Assembly (NCBI GenBank): GCA_002699585.1
Contig: PABP01000011.1
Location: 84,922 to 148,921 of the forward strand
Length of the DNA: 64,000 nucleotides
Direction: 5' to 3'
From: Anaerolineaceae bacterium
GTDB lineage: Bacteria; Chloroflexota; Anaerolineae; Aggregatilineales; Phototrophicaceae
Shown here: piece after piece, positions 8,740 to 17,743 of the stretch
Layout of the letters: each line of letters opens with the position of its first letter
How positions within the stretch are numbered: the first letter of the stretch is position 1
Translations under genes and position numbers: made by a program
The notes under the pieces: generated by a model
Databases searched by the model: none
What the model was told of the DNA's origin: nothing
What the model saw: only the letters and a program-made list of their open reading frames with translations

Positions 8740-10464
8740 ATGAACAAGCGCACTATTTTGACGCTCCTCATGGTCGTCGCTGTGGCACTGTTGGCCTTTG
8801 CGCCACTACAGGCCCAGGACGATGCCGTTCTCAATGTCGCATGGCCCTACACCGTACCCCCGACGGGACATTTCAACACATTTGCCACCAATGGTCTGGT
8901 CCTCGGCCAGTACCAGGACTTGCATGAGCCGCCGCTGGCTATCCTCCACTGGGCAACTGGTGAGTATGAAGGCATGCTGGCGTCCGAATTTGGTTGGGAC
9001 GATGATGGCAATTATGTCGTTACCCTGGTCGATGGTGTGACCTGGAGTGATGGCAGCGCCATGACCGCTGATGACCTGATGGCTACCTTCAACATCTTCC
9101 GCCTGCGTGGTGATGCCGTTTGGGCTAGCATGACGGGTATCGAAAAAGTTGATGACATGACCGTTAAGTTCATCATGGATGCACCGTCCAGCCTGGCTGA
9201 ACGCCTGATCCTCATCACCAACTTGCGTCCCGCCAGCGTCTATGGCGAACTGGCTGACCGCGCTGCAATGCTAGAACCCGGTGACGAGTGGGATGCGCTG
9301 CTGAGCGAACTTACCGAATTCCGCCCAGAAACCCCCGTATCCGGTGGCCCATACACCATCGTTCCCGATAGCATTACCGAAGCCAACCTGATGATGGACC
9401 TGAACCCTGGTGGCTTTGGCGCCGATGTCCAGAACTTCAGCAGTGTTCGCGTTTGGAACGGTGAAACAGAAGTTGTGACTCCGCTGGTCGCCAACGAAGA
9501 ACTGTGGTACATCACCCACGGTATTCCGCCCACGACAGAAGAAGCATTCTCATCACAGGGTATCGACATCGTCCGCTCTGGTATGGTTAATGGCCCTGGC
9601 CTGTACCTGAACCACGCTGTTGCTCCGTTTGACATGGTAGAAGTGCGCCAGGCTATCGCCTACGCCATCGACCGTGAACAAAATGGTTTCGTCAGCCTGG
9701 GTGAATCCGGTGTGGCTGTTGAATACATGACCGGTTTGGCTGATGGTTTGACAGAATCCTGGCTGTCCGATGAGGCCCTGGATTCGCTCAACATCTACGA
9801 ATATGACCTGGACAAGGCCGCTGAATTGATGGAAAGCGCTGGCTATACCCTCAATGATGATGGCAAATGGGTTGATGCCGACGGCAATACGCTGTCCTTC
9901 GAGCTGACCTTCCCGCAGGAATACGCCGACTGGTCCGCCGCTGCTGAAAATGCAACTGCCCAGTTGAACGACTTCGGCTTCGACATCACCGCCCGTGGTG
10001 TCCAGTTCCAGCAGCACCCGCAGGATATCTACGATGGTAACTTCGAGATGGCCATCCGTAACTGGGGCCTCGGCGATCCGATCCCGGCACGTAGCTTCCT
10101 CGAAGCCTACAACCGTTACAATGGCCAGGGTGAACTGGCTGGTGAAGCAGGTAGCCCCGGTATCGGCTTTGATGTCAACGTAACCTACAGTGGTGGCGAC
10201 CTCAACGTCTTCGAAGTTGCTAATGAAAGCGCCCAGGGCGTGGACCGTGATGCTCAGGCAGAACTGGTGACCGAACTGGCTGTGAGCTACAACGAACTGC
10301 TGCCGGCCATCCCGCTTTGGGAACGTTACACCAACAACGCTCTCAACCGTAACTACCTCAGCTTGCCAGAAGACAGCGATCCGATCTATGCTAACTTCGG
10401 TGGTGGTGCTGACAACTGGATGACCTACCTGATTCTGACCGGTCAGGTTGCACCCGCAAGCTAG
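8740..10464 (+). CDS. Family-5 ABC transporter solute-binding protein
   Basis: A signal peptide covers residues 1-~26 (KRTILTLLMVVAVALLAF...LQAQ) with no lipobox cysteine. The remainder is a family-5 (oligopeptide/oligosaccharide) binding fold: YVVTLVDGVTWSDGSAMTADD is the conserved block near the N-terminus, and VRQAIAYAIDREQ and the Leu/Asp-rich C-terminal half follow. A GGAGG ribosome binding site stands 6 bp before the ATG. It heads the importer operon next to GH20, a ROK repressor and a ROK kinase. Because family-5 binding proteins include the chito-oligosaccharide receptor of Vibrio, an amino-sugar oligosaccharide ligand is the best inference. Peptides remain possible. Confidence 0.93.
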   Translation: MNKRTILTLLMVVAVALLAFAPLQAQDDAVLNVAWPYTVPPTGHFNTFATNGLVLGQYQDLHEPPLAILHWATGEYEGMLASEFGWDDDGNYVVTLVDGVTWSDGSAMTADDLMATFNIFRLRGDAVWASMTGIEKVDDMTVKFIMDAPSSLAERLILITNLRPASVYGELADRAAMLEPGDEWDALLSELTEFRPETPVSGGPYTIVPDSITEANLMMDLNPGGFGADVQNFSSVRVWNGETEVVTPLVANEELWYITHGIPPTTEEAFSSQGIDIVRSGMVNGPGLYLNHAVAPFDMVEVRQAIAYAIDREQNGFVSLGESGVAVEYMTGLADGLTESWLSDEALDSLNIYEYDLDKAAELMESAGYTLNDDGKWVDADGNTLSFELTFPQEYADWSAAAENATAQLNDFGFDITARGVQFQQHPQDIYDGNFEMAIRNWGLGDPIPARSFLEAYNRYNGQGELAGEAGSPGIGFDVNVTYSGGDLNVFEVANESAQGVDRDAQAELVTELAVSYNELLPAIPLWERYTNNALNRNYLSLPEDSDPIYANFGGGADNWMTYLILTGQVAPAS

Positions 10465-10509
10465 TCCATCCGTATCGCCGATGCGCCCTGCGCGTATCTA
10501 GTTGCACTA

Positions 10510-10536
10510 AGGGGACGGGCTACCGGCCTGTCCCCT
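10510..10536 (+). promoter_or_regulatory. Intercistronic hairpin between binding protein and permease
   Basis: An 11-bp stem (AGGGGACGGGC / GCCTGTCCCCT, one G-U pair) has a 5-nt loop and no T-run. It sits 45 bp after the binding-protein gene and 20 bp before the first permease. Hairpins in this position commonly protect the upstream transcript or attenuate, giving more binding protein than membrane subunits. Confidence 0.6.
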
Positions 10537-10555
10537 CCACTCAGGAGTTTTGCAC

Positions 10556-11650
10556 ATGGTCAGTCAAACACCCGACGTTGTTGCCGCTACTGGGCAAGCC
10601 AATATGCTCGACCGCCTTTATGATAGCGTCCTGAATATCTACAGAAACCATACGTTTCGGGTGATTATCCAGGCGATTATCACTGTCTGGGCTGTCGTTA
10701 CCTTCACTTTCTTCTTGGTCCGCCTGATGCCCGGCAACCCGATTGACGTGCTCATTGAGCAGATTCTGGTTCAGGAAGGCATCTCTTATCAAGAAGCCTA
10801 CGACCGCGTAGCCGCCAGCTTCGACTTTGACCCGGATGCGACCGCATTGGATCAATATTTCGATTGGTTCGGCGACGTCCTACGGCTGGATTTAGGCACG
10901 TCGATTACCTCACCGGGGACGCGCGTCGTTGATGAAATTGCGCGCTATTTGCCCTGGACATTATTCGCGGTTGGCTCCGGTTTGCTCATTAGCTTCGTGC
11001 TGGGTATCGTGCTCGGCATGACGATGGCCTACTACCGCAATTCCCCATTGGACCACATTCTATCGCTGTTTGCCTCATTCATGACGGGGGTGCCCAATTA
11101 CATATGGGGCCTCTTGATCATCATTATATTGGGCATCCAACTGAACTGGTTTAACGTGGGGGCGCTGCGCGGCACCTATGATGTCAATACGACCCCTGGC
11201 TTTAACTTGCCGTTCATTGTTAGTGTTTTGGAACATGCCCTATTGCCGATCATCACCTATGTTGTTAGCACGCTGGGTGGCTGGATGCTCAATATGAAGT
11301 CCAGCACGATGAGTGTGCTCAATGACGATTATGTGAACGTGGCAGAGGCTCGCGGCCTCAAGGACAGCCGTATCATCACGGCGTATGTGGGGCGCAATGC
11401 ATCGCTGCCGCTTTTCACCCAATTGACGATTAGCATCGGTTTTGTATTGGGTAGTGGTGTCGTCATTGAAGAAATATTCGTCTATTGGGGCTTGGGCCAC
11501 TATCTCTTCGCGTCTATCACCACCCGCGACTACACCTCTATGCAGGGCGTGTTCGTCATACTGGTGATTACGGTGGTGTTCGCCAACTTGATCGCGGACC
11601 TGACCTACGGCTTCCTGGACCCGCGCGTCCGTGTCTCTGGCCAAAAATAG
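10556..11650 (+). CDS. ABC transporter permease, DppB/OppB type
   Basis: The chosen ATG follows CAGGAG by about 8 bp; an in-frame TTG 6 bp upstream is less likely. The 364-residue protein has an N-terminal membrane segment (residues ~30-55), the family block VRLMPGNPID, a periplasmic loop and five further membrane helices. It ends with the cytoplasmic EAA-type region around VAEARGLKDSRIITAYVGRNA, which docks on the ATPases. It forms the channel with the DppC-type protein encoded next. Confidence 0.93.
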   Translation: MVSQTPDVVAATGQANMLDRLYDSVLNIYRNHTFRVIIQAIITVWAVVTFTFFLVRLMPGNPIDVLIEQILVQEGISYQEAYDRVAASFDFDPDATALDQYFDWFGDVLRLDLGTSITSPGTRVVDEIARYLPWTLFAVGSGLLISFVLGIVLGMTMAYYRNSPLDHILSLFASFMTGVPNYIWGLLIIIILGIQLNWFNVGALRGTYDVNTTPGFNLPFIVSVLEHALLPIITYVVSTLGGWMLNMKSSTMSVLNDDYVNVAEARGLKDSRIITAYVGRNASLPLFTQLTISIGFVLGSGVVIEEIFVYWGLGHYLFASITTRDYTSMQGVFVILVITVVFANLIADLTYGFLDPRVRVSGQK

Positions 11651-11695
11651 GCCCAGTGCCCAAGCAGATTAAATCGAAGTGATTCGGGTGTGATT

Positions 11696-12904
11696 ATGTC
11701 GGTTATCAATTCAATTTTCAGCAGCATCTGGAATTTCATCAAGAGAATCAGCAAGAACAAAGCCGGGTTTGTGGGCTTCATCGGGTTGATTATCTATTTC
11801 ATTGTAACGTTCATCATGCCCTCGTTTGTGGATTTCGATGACGAACCGAAGCTCGATGAAATTACGGGTCCGATTGGGTCGCGGATTGTGCTGGCGGTCC
11901 ATGTGGATGATGTCGATACGTACAAGACGATGGAAGATCTGGAAGGCAAAACGGTGGGTGTCGTCAGCCAGACGGGCGGCCCTATTTTCATCGAGCCGTA
12001 TGAAGATACCGTCAACGTTGAGACATTCCGTTGGAACAGTCGCCGCGACGGACCGGGCATCCAGGCTGGCCTGATTGCCCTGGCCAATAGAGAGATCGAC
12101 GCTATGTTGATCTTCTCAAAGTCTGTGACGGAATACATCGATAATCAGGAAGACCCGGAACTACGTCAGCTCTTTGAAGATAACATTGCGATCAGTAACC
12201 CCACGCTGGGTCCGCCGCATCTCTTGGGTACGGATACCCAGGGGCGCGACATCGCTACCCATATCGTGCATGGTGGTCGCCTGCTCATCCTCACGGCTGT
12301 GCTAGGTGGCGTTATCTCGACGATGATTGCGCTGGTCTTTGGCTCGCTGTCGGCTTTGTTTGGCGGTGTGCTCGACAATGTCCTGACGGCCCTGACCAAC
12401 CTCATTCTGGCGATTCCACGCTTCCCCTTATTGGTGGTGTTAGCCGGGTTGATCTCCTTTGACAATACGCTCTTCCTGGGCGTACTGATCGGCTTGTTAG
12501 GCTGGCCGGCCTTGATGCGTGCCATTCGTGCTCAGGTGCTCAGTCTACGTGAGCGTGACTTTGTGGAAGCCGCTCAATCGCTGGGCTTATCGACGACGCA
12601 CATCATGTTACGAGAAATTTTGCCCAACATGATTAGCTTCGTGGCCATCAACCTCATTTTTTCGATTACGTTTGCGATGTACGAGCAGATCGGCCTGGTG
12701 GTGTTGGGGCTGGCTCCCATCAGTGATTACACCTGGGGTGTGATGCTGTACTTTGGGCGTACACGCGGGACGCTCTTCAATGCCGATGGCGCCAGTATGG
12801 CGCTGGCACCCGTATTGGCGATTGCGCTGTTCCAGGTCTGCCTGGTGCTCTTCGCCCGTGCCCTGGAAGAAGTCTTCGATCCACGTTTACGCAGCGCCGT
12901 TTAG
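11696..12904 (+). CDS. DppC/OppC-type permease with inserted binding-protein-like domain
   Basis: The 402-residue protein is about 110 residues longer than a usual DppC. A first membrane helix (residues ~26-43) is followed not by the usual short loop but by about 115 residues (~51-168). That stretch contains TMEDLEGKTVGVVSQTGGPI and LIALANREIDAMLIFSKSV, which look like parts of a type 2 periplasmic binding protein lobe. The normal permease resumes at GPPHLLGTDTQGRDIATHIVHGG, and the EAA loop includes VEAAQSLGLSTTHIMLREILPN. An in-frame GTG 6 bp upstream is an alternative start. The insert should face the extracytoplasmic side and may contact ligand or the binding protein. Confidence 0.9.
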   Translation: MSVINSIFSSIWNFIKRISKNKAGFVGFIGLIIYFIVTFIMPSFVDFDDEPKLDEITGPIGSRIVLAVHVDDVDTYKTMEDLEGKTVGVVSQTGGPIFIEPYEDTVNVETFRWNSRRDGPGIQAGLIALANREIDAMLIFSKSVTEYIDNQEDPELRQLFEDNIAISNPTLGPPHLLGTDTQGRDIATHIVHGGRLLILTAVLGGVISTMIALVFGSLSALFGGVLDNVLTALTNLILAIPRFPLLVVLAGLISFDNTLFLGVLIGLLGWPALMRAIRAQVLSLRERDFVEAAQSLGLSTTHIMLREILPNMISFVAINLIFSITFAMYEQIGLVVLGLAPISDYTWGVMLYFGRTRGTLFNADGASMALAPVLAIALFQVCLVLFARALEEVFDPRLRSAV

Positions 12905-12922
12905 TTGCAGGGAATTTGTCTT

Positions 12923-13960
12923 ATGAGCCAACCAATGAACGATGATGTAGTTCTGCGCGTCGATGATCTGTCGATTGTGTACCAGACCAAACGCGGGAAC
13001 GTCCAGGCGACGACCAACATCTCCTTTGACCTCAAGCGTGGTCAGGCGATGGCCTTGATCGGCGAGAGTGGCAGCGGTAAAACGACTGTCAGCCTATCGT
13101 TGATCCGCAAACTGCCGAAGAATGCCCTGATCACACAGGGACAGGTGCTTTACCAGCGTGATGGTAACGTGCGCGATGTACTCAAACTGAGCAAGCGCGA
13201 ATTGCGTGAGTTTCGCTGGAAGGATTGCGCGATGGTCTTCCAGGGGTCGCAGAATGCCTTTAACCCCGTGTTGAAGATCCGCACACAGTTTGAAGACACG
13301 GCTCGTGCGCATGGTTGGACGGATAAAAACGCCGTCCGCGAGCGCGCCCTGGAACTGCTGCGGCTGGTCCGTCTGGACCCGGAACGGGTTTATGAAGCCT
13401 ACCCGCATGAACTCAGTGGTGGCATGAAGCAGCGTACATTGCTGGCCCTGGGTGTGTTGCTGAACCCGCAGGTGGTCATCCTCGATGAGCCGACGACCGC
13501 GCTCGATATTTTGACGCAGCGCGCCATTATCGACGTACTCAATGAGATGCAGCAGCGGTTGAACTTCAGCATCATCTTCATCAGCCACGATCTGTCGCTG
13601 GCGGCGGAAATGGCCGATGTGGTGGCGACGGTCTACGCCGGGGAAATCGTGGAGATTGGCCCGGTCAATGATATGTTCTACGATCCGCAGCATCCCTATA
13701 CGCATGGGTTGCTGACCTCTGTGCCTAAGCTCGATCATGAGCAGGATTTTGTGAGCAGTATCGCAGGGGCACCGCCCAACCTGATTTCGCCACCGTCGGG
13801 GTGTAAATTCCATCCCCGCTGCCCGTATGCAACCGATAAGTGCTCAGAAGATGACCCGACGCTGACGGGTGAAAAGCCCGATCATCTGGCGGCTTGCTGG
13901 AACAAAGATGCATTGTTGGAAGCCCGAGAAGAAATCGCTCGTAAGGAGTTGGCCCAATGA
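12923..13960 (+). CDS. ABC transporter ATP-binding protein, DppD/OppD type
   Basis: The ATG at 12923 follows CAGGGA by about 10 bp and is preferred over an in-frame TTG at 12905. Walker A is GESGSGKTT, the signature is LSGGMKQR, Walker B is VVILDEPTTALD, and the H-loop is FISHD. The C-terminal oligopeptide-type extension carries the Cys motif CKFHPRCPYATDKC, typical of family-5 transporter ATPases. It drives import together with the next gene, whose start overlaps this stop (ATGA). Confidence 0.94.
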   Translation: MSQPMNDDVVLRVDDLSIVYQTKRGNVQATTNISFDLKRGQAMALIGESGSGKTTVSLSLIRKLPKNALITQGQVLYQRDGNVRDVLKLSKRELREFRWKDCAMVFQGSQNAFNPVLKIRTQFEDTARAHGWTDKNAVRERALELLRLVRLDPERVYEAYPHELSGGMKQRTLLALGVLLNPQVVILDEPTTALDILTQRAIIDVLNEMQQRLNFSIIFISHDLSLAAEMADVVATVYAGEIVEIGPVNDMFYDPQHPYTHGLLTSVPKLDHEQDFVSSIAGAPPNLISPPSGCKFHPRCPYATDKCSEDDPTLTGEKPDHLAACWNKDALLEAREEIARKELAQ

Positions 13961-14970
13961 GTGAACCTATTATGCGCTTAGAGGGCATCTATCGGTCGTT
14001 CCGGTCTGGGCGCACGGTGATCCCGGTACTGCAAGACATCAACCTGGACATCAACAAGCTGGAATTTTTATGCCTGGTTGGGGAAAGTGGCTGCGGCAAG
14101 ACGACAACTGGCAAAATCCTGGCGGGGCTGCTGCCACCGTCGGATGGCAAGATTTATTTTGAGGGGCGCGATGTAAACGATCTGCGCGGCAATGATCGCC
14201 GCCGGTATCGCCGCTCGGTACAGTTGATTCACCAGGACCCCTATGCTTCGCTCAACCCGACGCAGACCATTTTCGATATGCTCAGCTTTCCGTTGCTGCA
14301 TCATAAGCTGGTCAAAGGCCAAAAGGCCGCGCGCAAGCGGGCGGCGGAACTGCTGGAACTGGTCGACCTGACTCCTGTTGAAGACATCCTCGACAAGTAC
14401 CCGCACGAGCTGAGTGGTGGGCAGCGACAACGTGTGAGCATCGCCCGTGCCCTGACGACCGATCCTTCAGTGATTGTCGCGGATGAATCGGTCAGTATGG
14501 TCGATGTGTCGATCCGTATTGGTTTGCTGCAAATGATGATGAACCTGCGCGATGAACTGGGCGTGACTATTGTCTTTATCACCCATGACCTGGCCCTGGC
14601 CAAATATTTTTCCTGGGAAGGCCGCATTGGTGTGATGTACCTGGGCCGTATGGTCGAGGTGGGCAAGACACAGCAACTTATCGCAAATCCGCAGCACCCT
14701 TATACGCGCGTGCTGCTCTCAGCAATCCCTGAACCCGACCCGGAGAAGACCCGCACCAAACGGCATATCCAACTGCGTAGCGAAGATATCCCACGGCTGA
14801 CCGAACTGCCGCCGGGGTGCTCCTTCCATCCCCGCTGCCCCTGGTACATAGAAGGCGTATGCGATCATACTGTACCGCAACTGGCTGTCCCGGCAACGAG
14901 TAACAGCCAGGTCGAAGTCGCGTGCTTCCCGGTGCAGGAGGGACAGGCGTTGGAACTCTATGAATCCTGA
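13957..14970 (+). CDS. ABC transporter ATP-binding protein, DppF/OppF type
   Basis: Translation is coupled to the preceding ATPase by a 4-bp ATGA overlap. Walker A is GESGCGKTT, the signature is LSGGQRQRV, and Walker B is VIVADESVSMVDVS (ES-V rather than EP-T, as often seen in DppF). The C-terminal Cys motif is CSFHPRCPWYIEGVC. It pairs with the DppD-type subunit as the second motor half. An in-frame 60-aa membrane protein gene begins inside its last 11 bases. Confidence 0.94.
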   Translation: MSEPIMRLEGIYRSFRSGRTVIPVLQDINLDINKLEFLCLVGESGCGKTTTGKILAGLLPPSDGKIYFEGRDVNDLRGNDRRRYRRSVQLIHQDPYASLNPTQTIFDMLSFPLLHHKLVKGQKAARKRAAELLELVDLTPVEDILDKYPHELSGGQRQRVSIARALTTDPSVIVADESVSMVDVSIRIGLLQMMMNLRDELGVTIVFITHDLALAKYFSWEGRIGVMYLGRMVEVGKTQQLIANPQHPYTRVLLSAIPEPDPEKTRTKRHIQLRSEDIPRLTELPPGCSFHPRCPWYIEGVCDHTVPQLAVPATSNSQVEVACFPVQEGQALELYES

Positions 14971-15142
14971 TATGCTCAAAGCGTTTTACCGGATGGGCAT
15001 TTTTGTGGCGGGATCGTCTGCGCTGCTGCTCTTCGTGGTCAAACGCGATTCTGCTGAGTTTGTCATCACGGTCTTGTCACTTTGCATCGGCCTGACTTTG
15101 ATGCTGTTGGTCAGCCTGTTCATCTGGTACATCAATCGCTAA
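14960..15142 (+). CDS. Small two-helix membrane protein
   Basis: The 60-residue product starts inside the end of the dppF-like gene (11-bp overlap), suggesting translational coupling. It has two predicted membrane segments (MGIFVAGSSALLLFVV and FVITVLSLCIGLTLMLLVSLF) separated by a short charged turn (KRDSAE). I do not recognise a family. Its place at the end of the transporter operon suggests an accessory or stabilising subunit, but this is inference. Confidence 0.65.
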   Translation: MNPDMLKAFYRMGIFVAGSSALLLFVVKRDSAEFVITVLSLCIGLTLMLLVSLFIWYINR

Positions 15143-15167
15143 CAGTCATCGCAGGTAGCGTCGGGCT

Positions 15168-15193
15168 GATATATCTGTTAGAGAAGATATATA
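15168..15193. promoter_or_regulatory. AT-rich inverted repeat before the ROK kinase
   Basis: GATATATC-N10-GATATATA lies 79 bp before the kinase ATG in the only non-coding gap (129 bp) of this long operon. It could be a second regulator site or part of an internal promoter (TATATAAA overlaps it). The call rests on symmetry and position alone. Confidence 0.3.
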
Positions 15194-15271
15194 AAACAAG
15201 TCCTGCCTACATGATTGATGTGTCTATTGTGTACAATGGCCGCCGGGGAACATGGCAGCTTAAGGAAAAAC

Positions 15272-16228
15272 ATGGCAGACAGATTAACGATTGGCCTCGA
15301 TATCGGCGCAACCAAGATGGCTTTCGCTGTGGTGGATGTGGCTGGCACTGTGCTGGACGAAACGGTGCTCCCAACACTGAGCACCCAGCCCTACGCCCAG
15401 ACTGTCGAACGGATCGCGGCCCAACTCAATACCTATTTAGCAGAATATCCCCTGATCGAAGGGATCGGCATTGGCGTACCTGGGCCGATCAACCGCGAGG
15501 CAGGCGTTGTGCTCAACGCGGTCAACCTGGGCTGGCAGAACTGCCCATTGCGAGATGACCTGCTGGCACATCTGACGCGCACGTTGCCGGTTTACATCGA
15601 AAACGATGTCAACGTCGGCCTCATCAGCGAGTATTTTTATGGCAAAGCCAAAGATATGACCCACTGTGTCTACTTAGCGATTGGCACCGGGCTGGGTGGC
15701 GCGGTCATTATCAACGACCAGTTGATGCGTGGCGCGACCTATATGGAAATGGAAATCGGTCACTATGCCATTGACCCGGTTAACGGACGGCAGTGTACGT
15801 GTGGCCAGCGTGGCTGTGTGGAAATGTCGATTTCTGGCAAGGGGCTGGTTTCTAACGCGACCGCTCACCATGCCGATTACCCGGATACCCTCATTCCCGT
15901 CGATGACATCACTACCTATGCCATCATTGAAGCGGCTCGTCATGATGACGAGCTGGCGACCTTTGTTATAGATGAAGCCGCCGAGGTGCTGGGGCAGCTA
16001 TGCGCCTGGTGCACGATGATCTTCAACCCCAATTTGATCGTGCTGGGCGGTGGCCTCAGTCATGGTATTTACGATCTGGTGATCGAAAAAACCCGCGCGG
16101 AAATGCGTAAGCATTGTTTACCGCAGTCCTATGACGCGGTATCGATTGAATTGTCTCATTCTATCAACGCGGCGATGGGCGCGTCTGCCCTCGTCTGGTA
16201 CTTCCAGAAGGAAAGCCAACTCTCATGA
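15272..16228 (+). CDS. ROK family sugar kinase
   Basis: The ATG after AAGGA at 15262-15266 gives the start MADRLTIGLDIGATK; an upstream in-frame ATG would add 19 atypical residues. Motifs are the ATP phosphate-binding GLDIGATK, GIGVPGPI, the catalytic-Asp block YIENDVNVG, AIGTGLGGAVI, and the complete zinc cluster CTCGQRGCVE preceded by EIGHYAI. The family phosphorylates glucose, GlcNAc, ManNAc or similar sugars. The neighbouring GH20 and ROK repressor favour an amino sugar. Its stop overlaps the start of the M81 gene by 4 bp. Confidence 0.93.
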   Translation: MADRLTIGLDIGATKMAFAVVDVAGTVLDETVLPTLSTQPYAQTVERIAAQLNTYLAEYPLIEGIGIGVPGPINREAGVVLNAVNLGWQNCPLRDDLLAHLTRTLPVYIENDVNVGLISEYFYGKAKDMTHCVYLAIGTGLGGAVIINDQLMRGATYMEMEIGHYAIDPVNGRQCTCGQRGCVEMSISGKGLVSNATAHHADYPDTLIPVDDITTYAIIEAARHDDELATFVIDEAAEVLGQLCAWCTMIFNPNLIVLGGGLSHGIYDLVIEKTRAEMRKHCLPQSYDAVSIELSHSINAAMGASALVWYFQKESQLS

Positions 16229-17643
16229 AAATTGCCATCGCAGGCATCGCCACTGAATGCTGTACCTTCTCTCCCTGGACCAACAAGTACGAAGACTTCC
16301 GTATTGTCATCGGGGATGACGCCGACTTTTTCGAGATGTACCCGTATATGTCCAAGTATGAGGGTATCGAGTGGACGGCGACCCTGGTTGCTAGGGCGAC
16401 TCCCGGTGGCCCGGTCGACCCGGAAGCGTATGACAGCCTGAAAGCCGATATGCTGGAGAGGCTGAAGGCAGGCGGTCCCTATGATGGCGTCTACCTCGAT
16501 ATGCATGGTGCGATGAACGTACTCGGTCGGGATGATGCCGAGGGCGACTGGTATACCGCCGTGCGTGAAGTGGTCGGTGAGGATTGTTTGCTATCGGCTA
16601 GCTATGACCTGCACGGCAATGTGTCCGAGCGCATTATGCAGACGCTCGACATCATCACGGGCTACCGGACCGCGCCGCACATCGACTATATGGAAACGCG
16701 CGAACGGGCCTGTGATCTGCTGATTCGCTGTTTGAACGAAGGCATCCGCCCACAAAAGGCATTCATCAAGATTCCGGTGGGCTTACCCGGTGAACGCACC
16801 AGCACGGAGTGGTTCCCTGGTGATGAAATCTACGCCCAGATTCCGGGGCTGATTGATGGCGAAAAGGTCATGGATGTTACCATGCAGGTCGGTTACATCT
16901 GGGCCGATGAGCCGCGCATGACCGCCTGTGCCATTGCTCTGGGTCAAGACGAAGCGGCTATCCAGGCGGCTGCGGAAACATTGGCGCTCAGCTATTGGGA
17001 CCACCGCGCCGACTTCCAGTTTGGCGTCCCGGCGATGCCGATTGCCGACTGCATCGAAGCGGCTATGCAAGACGATGTGCAGCCTGTGTTCATCAGCGAT
17101 TCCGGCGATAACCCGACTGCTGGTGGCGTCGGTGATGTACCCGTATTCTTAGCGGAAGCTCTGCGCATCCAACCGCCGGACCTGATCTACGCCAGCATTC
17201 CCGATGCTGCCGCTGTCGCCAAGTGCGTGGAAGCAGGCATTGGTGGCACGGTCACGGTCGAGGTCGGCGGCAAGATGGACCCCTGGCATGGTCAACCCGT
17301 TGAACTGACGGGCACGGTGACGAAAATTCTGGAAGAACCGGGTAATACGCAGGTCGTTGTGACCAGCGGCGGCGTTCAGGCGATTTTGACTGAGAAGCGC
17401 ACGCCCTTCCGCGACCACCACTTTTACGCACTGGGTATCGACCCGGAAGAACACAAGATCGTGGTTGTCAAAATTGGCTACCTCGTGCCGGAACTCAAGC
17501 GGCTTGCTAACAAAGCCTATCTGGCGCTGTCGCCCGGTGCGGTCAATCAGGACATCGTCAACCTGACTTATAAGCGCATCAATCGGCCCTGCTACCCGCT
17601 TGACCCCGATATGTCGTGGTCGCCAAGCGTGCAGATGTTTTAA
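16225..17643 (+). CDS. M81 family metallopeptidase (MlrC-like)
   Basis: The 472-residue protein opens with IAIAGIATECCTFSP and has the candidate metal-ligand blocks YLDMHGAMN, SYDLHGNVSERIM and APHIDYMETRER. The C-terminal MlrC domain contains SDSGDNPTAGGVGDVP. The family is named for microcystin-fragment degradation by MlrC, but most members occur in catabolic operons and cleave unknown substrates. Here it is coupled (ATGA) to the sugar kinase and followed by a terminator, so it probably belongs to the same uptake pathway. It may act on an amide or peptide attached to the imported sugar. Confidence 0.92.
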   Translation: MKIAIAGIATECCTFSPWTNKYEDFRIVIGDDADFFEMYPYMSKYEGIEWTATLVARATPGGPVDPEAYDSLKADMLERLKAGGPYDGVYLDMHGAMNVLGRDDAEGDWYTAVREVVGEDCLLSASYDLHGNVSERIMQTLDIITGYRTAPHIDYMETRERACDLLIRCLNEGIRPQKAFIKIPVGLPGERTSTEWFPGDEIYAQIPGLIDGEKVMDVTMQVGYIWADEPRMTACAIALGQDEAAIQAAAETLALSYWDHRADFQFGVPAMPIADCIEAAMQDDVQPVFISDSGDNPTAGGVGDVPVFLAEALRIQPPDLIYASIPDAAAVAKCVEAGIGGTVTVEVGGKMDPWHGQPVELTGTVTKILEEPGNTQVVVTSGGVQAILTEKRTPFRDHHFYALGIDPEEHKIVVVKIGYLVPELKRLANKAYLALSPGAVNQDIVNLTYKRINRPCYPLDPDMSWSPSVQMF

Positions 17644-17650
17644 TTTGGCT

Positions 17651-17687
17651 ACGCCCCTGAGTTTCTAGAGACTTAGGGGCGTTTTTT
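17651..17687 (+). terminator. Rho-independent terminator of the importer operon
   Basis: The stem CGCCCCTGAGT / ACTTAGGGGCG (one G-U pair) has an 8-nt loop and is followed by TTTTTT. It begins 8 bp after the M81 stop codon. Confidence 0.9.
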
Positions 17688-17743
17688 GTTTAAACTAATA
17701 GTTGTGTGTTTATGAAACTGATATTATGCAAAGGAACCCTCTT

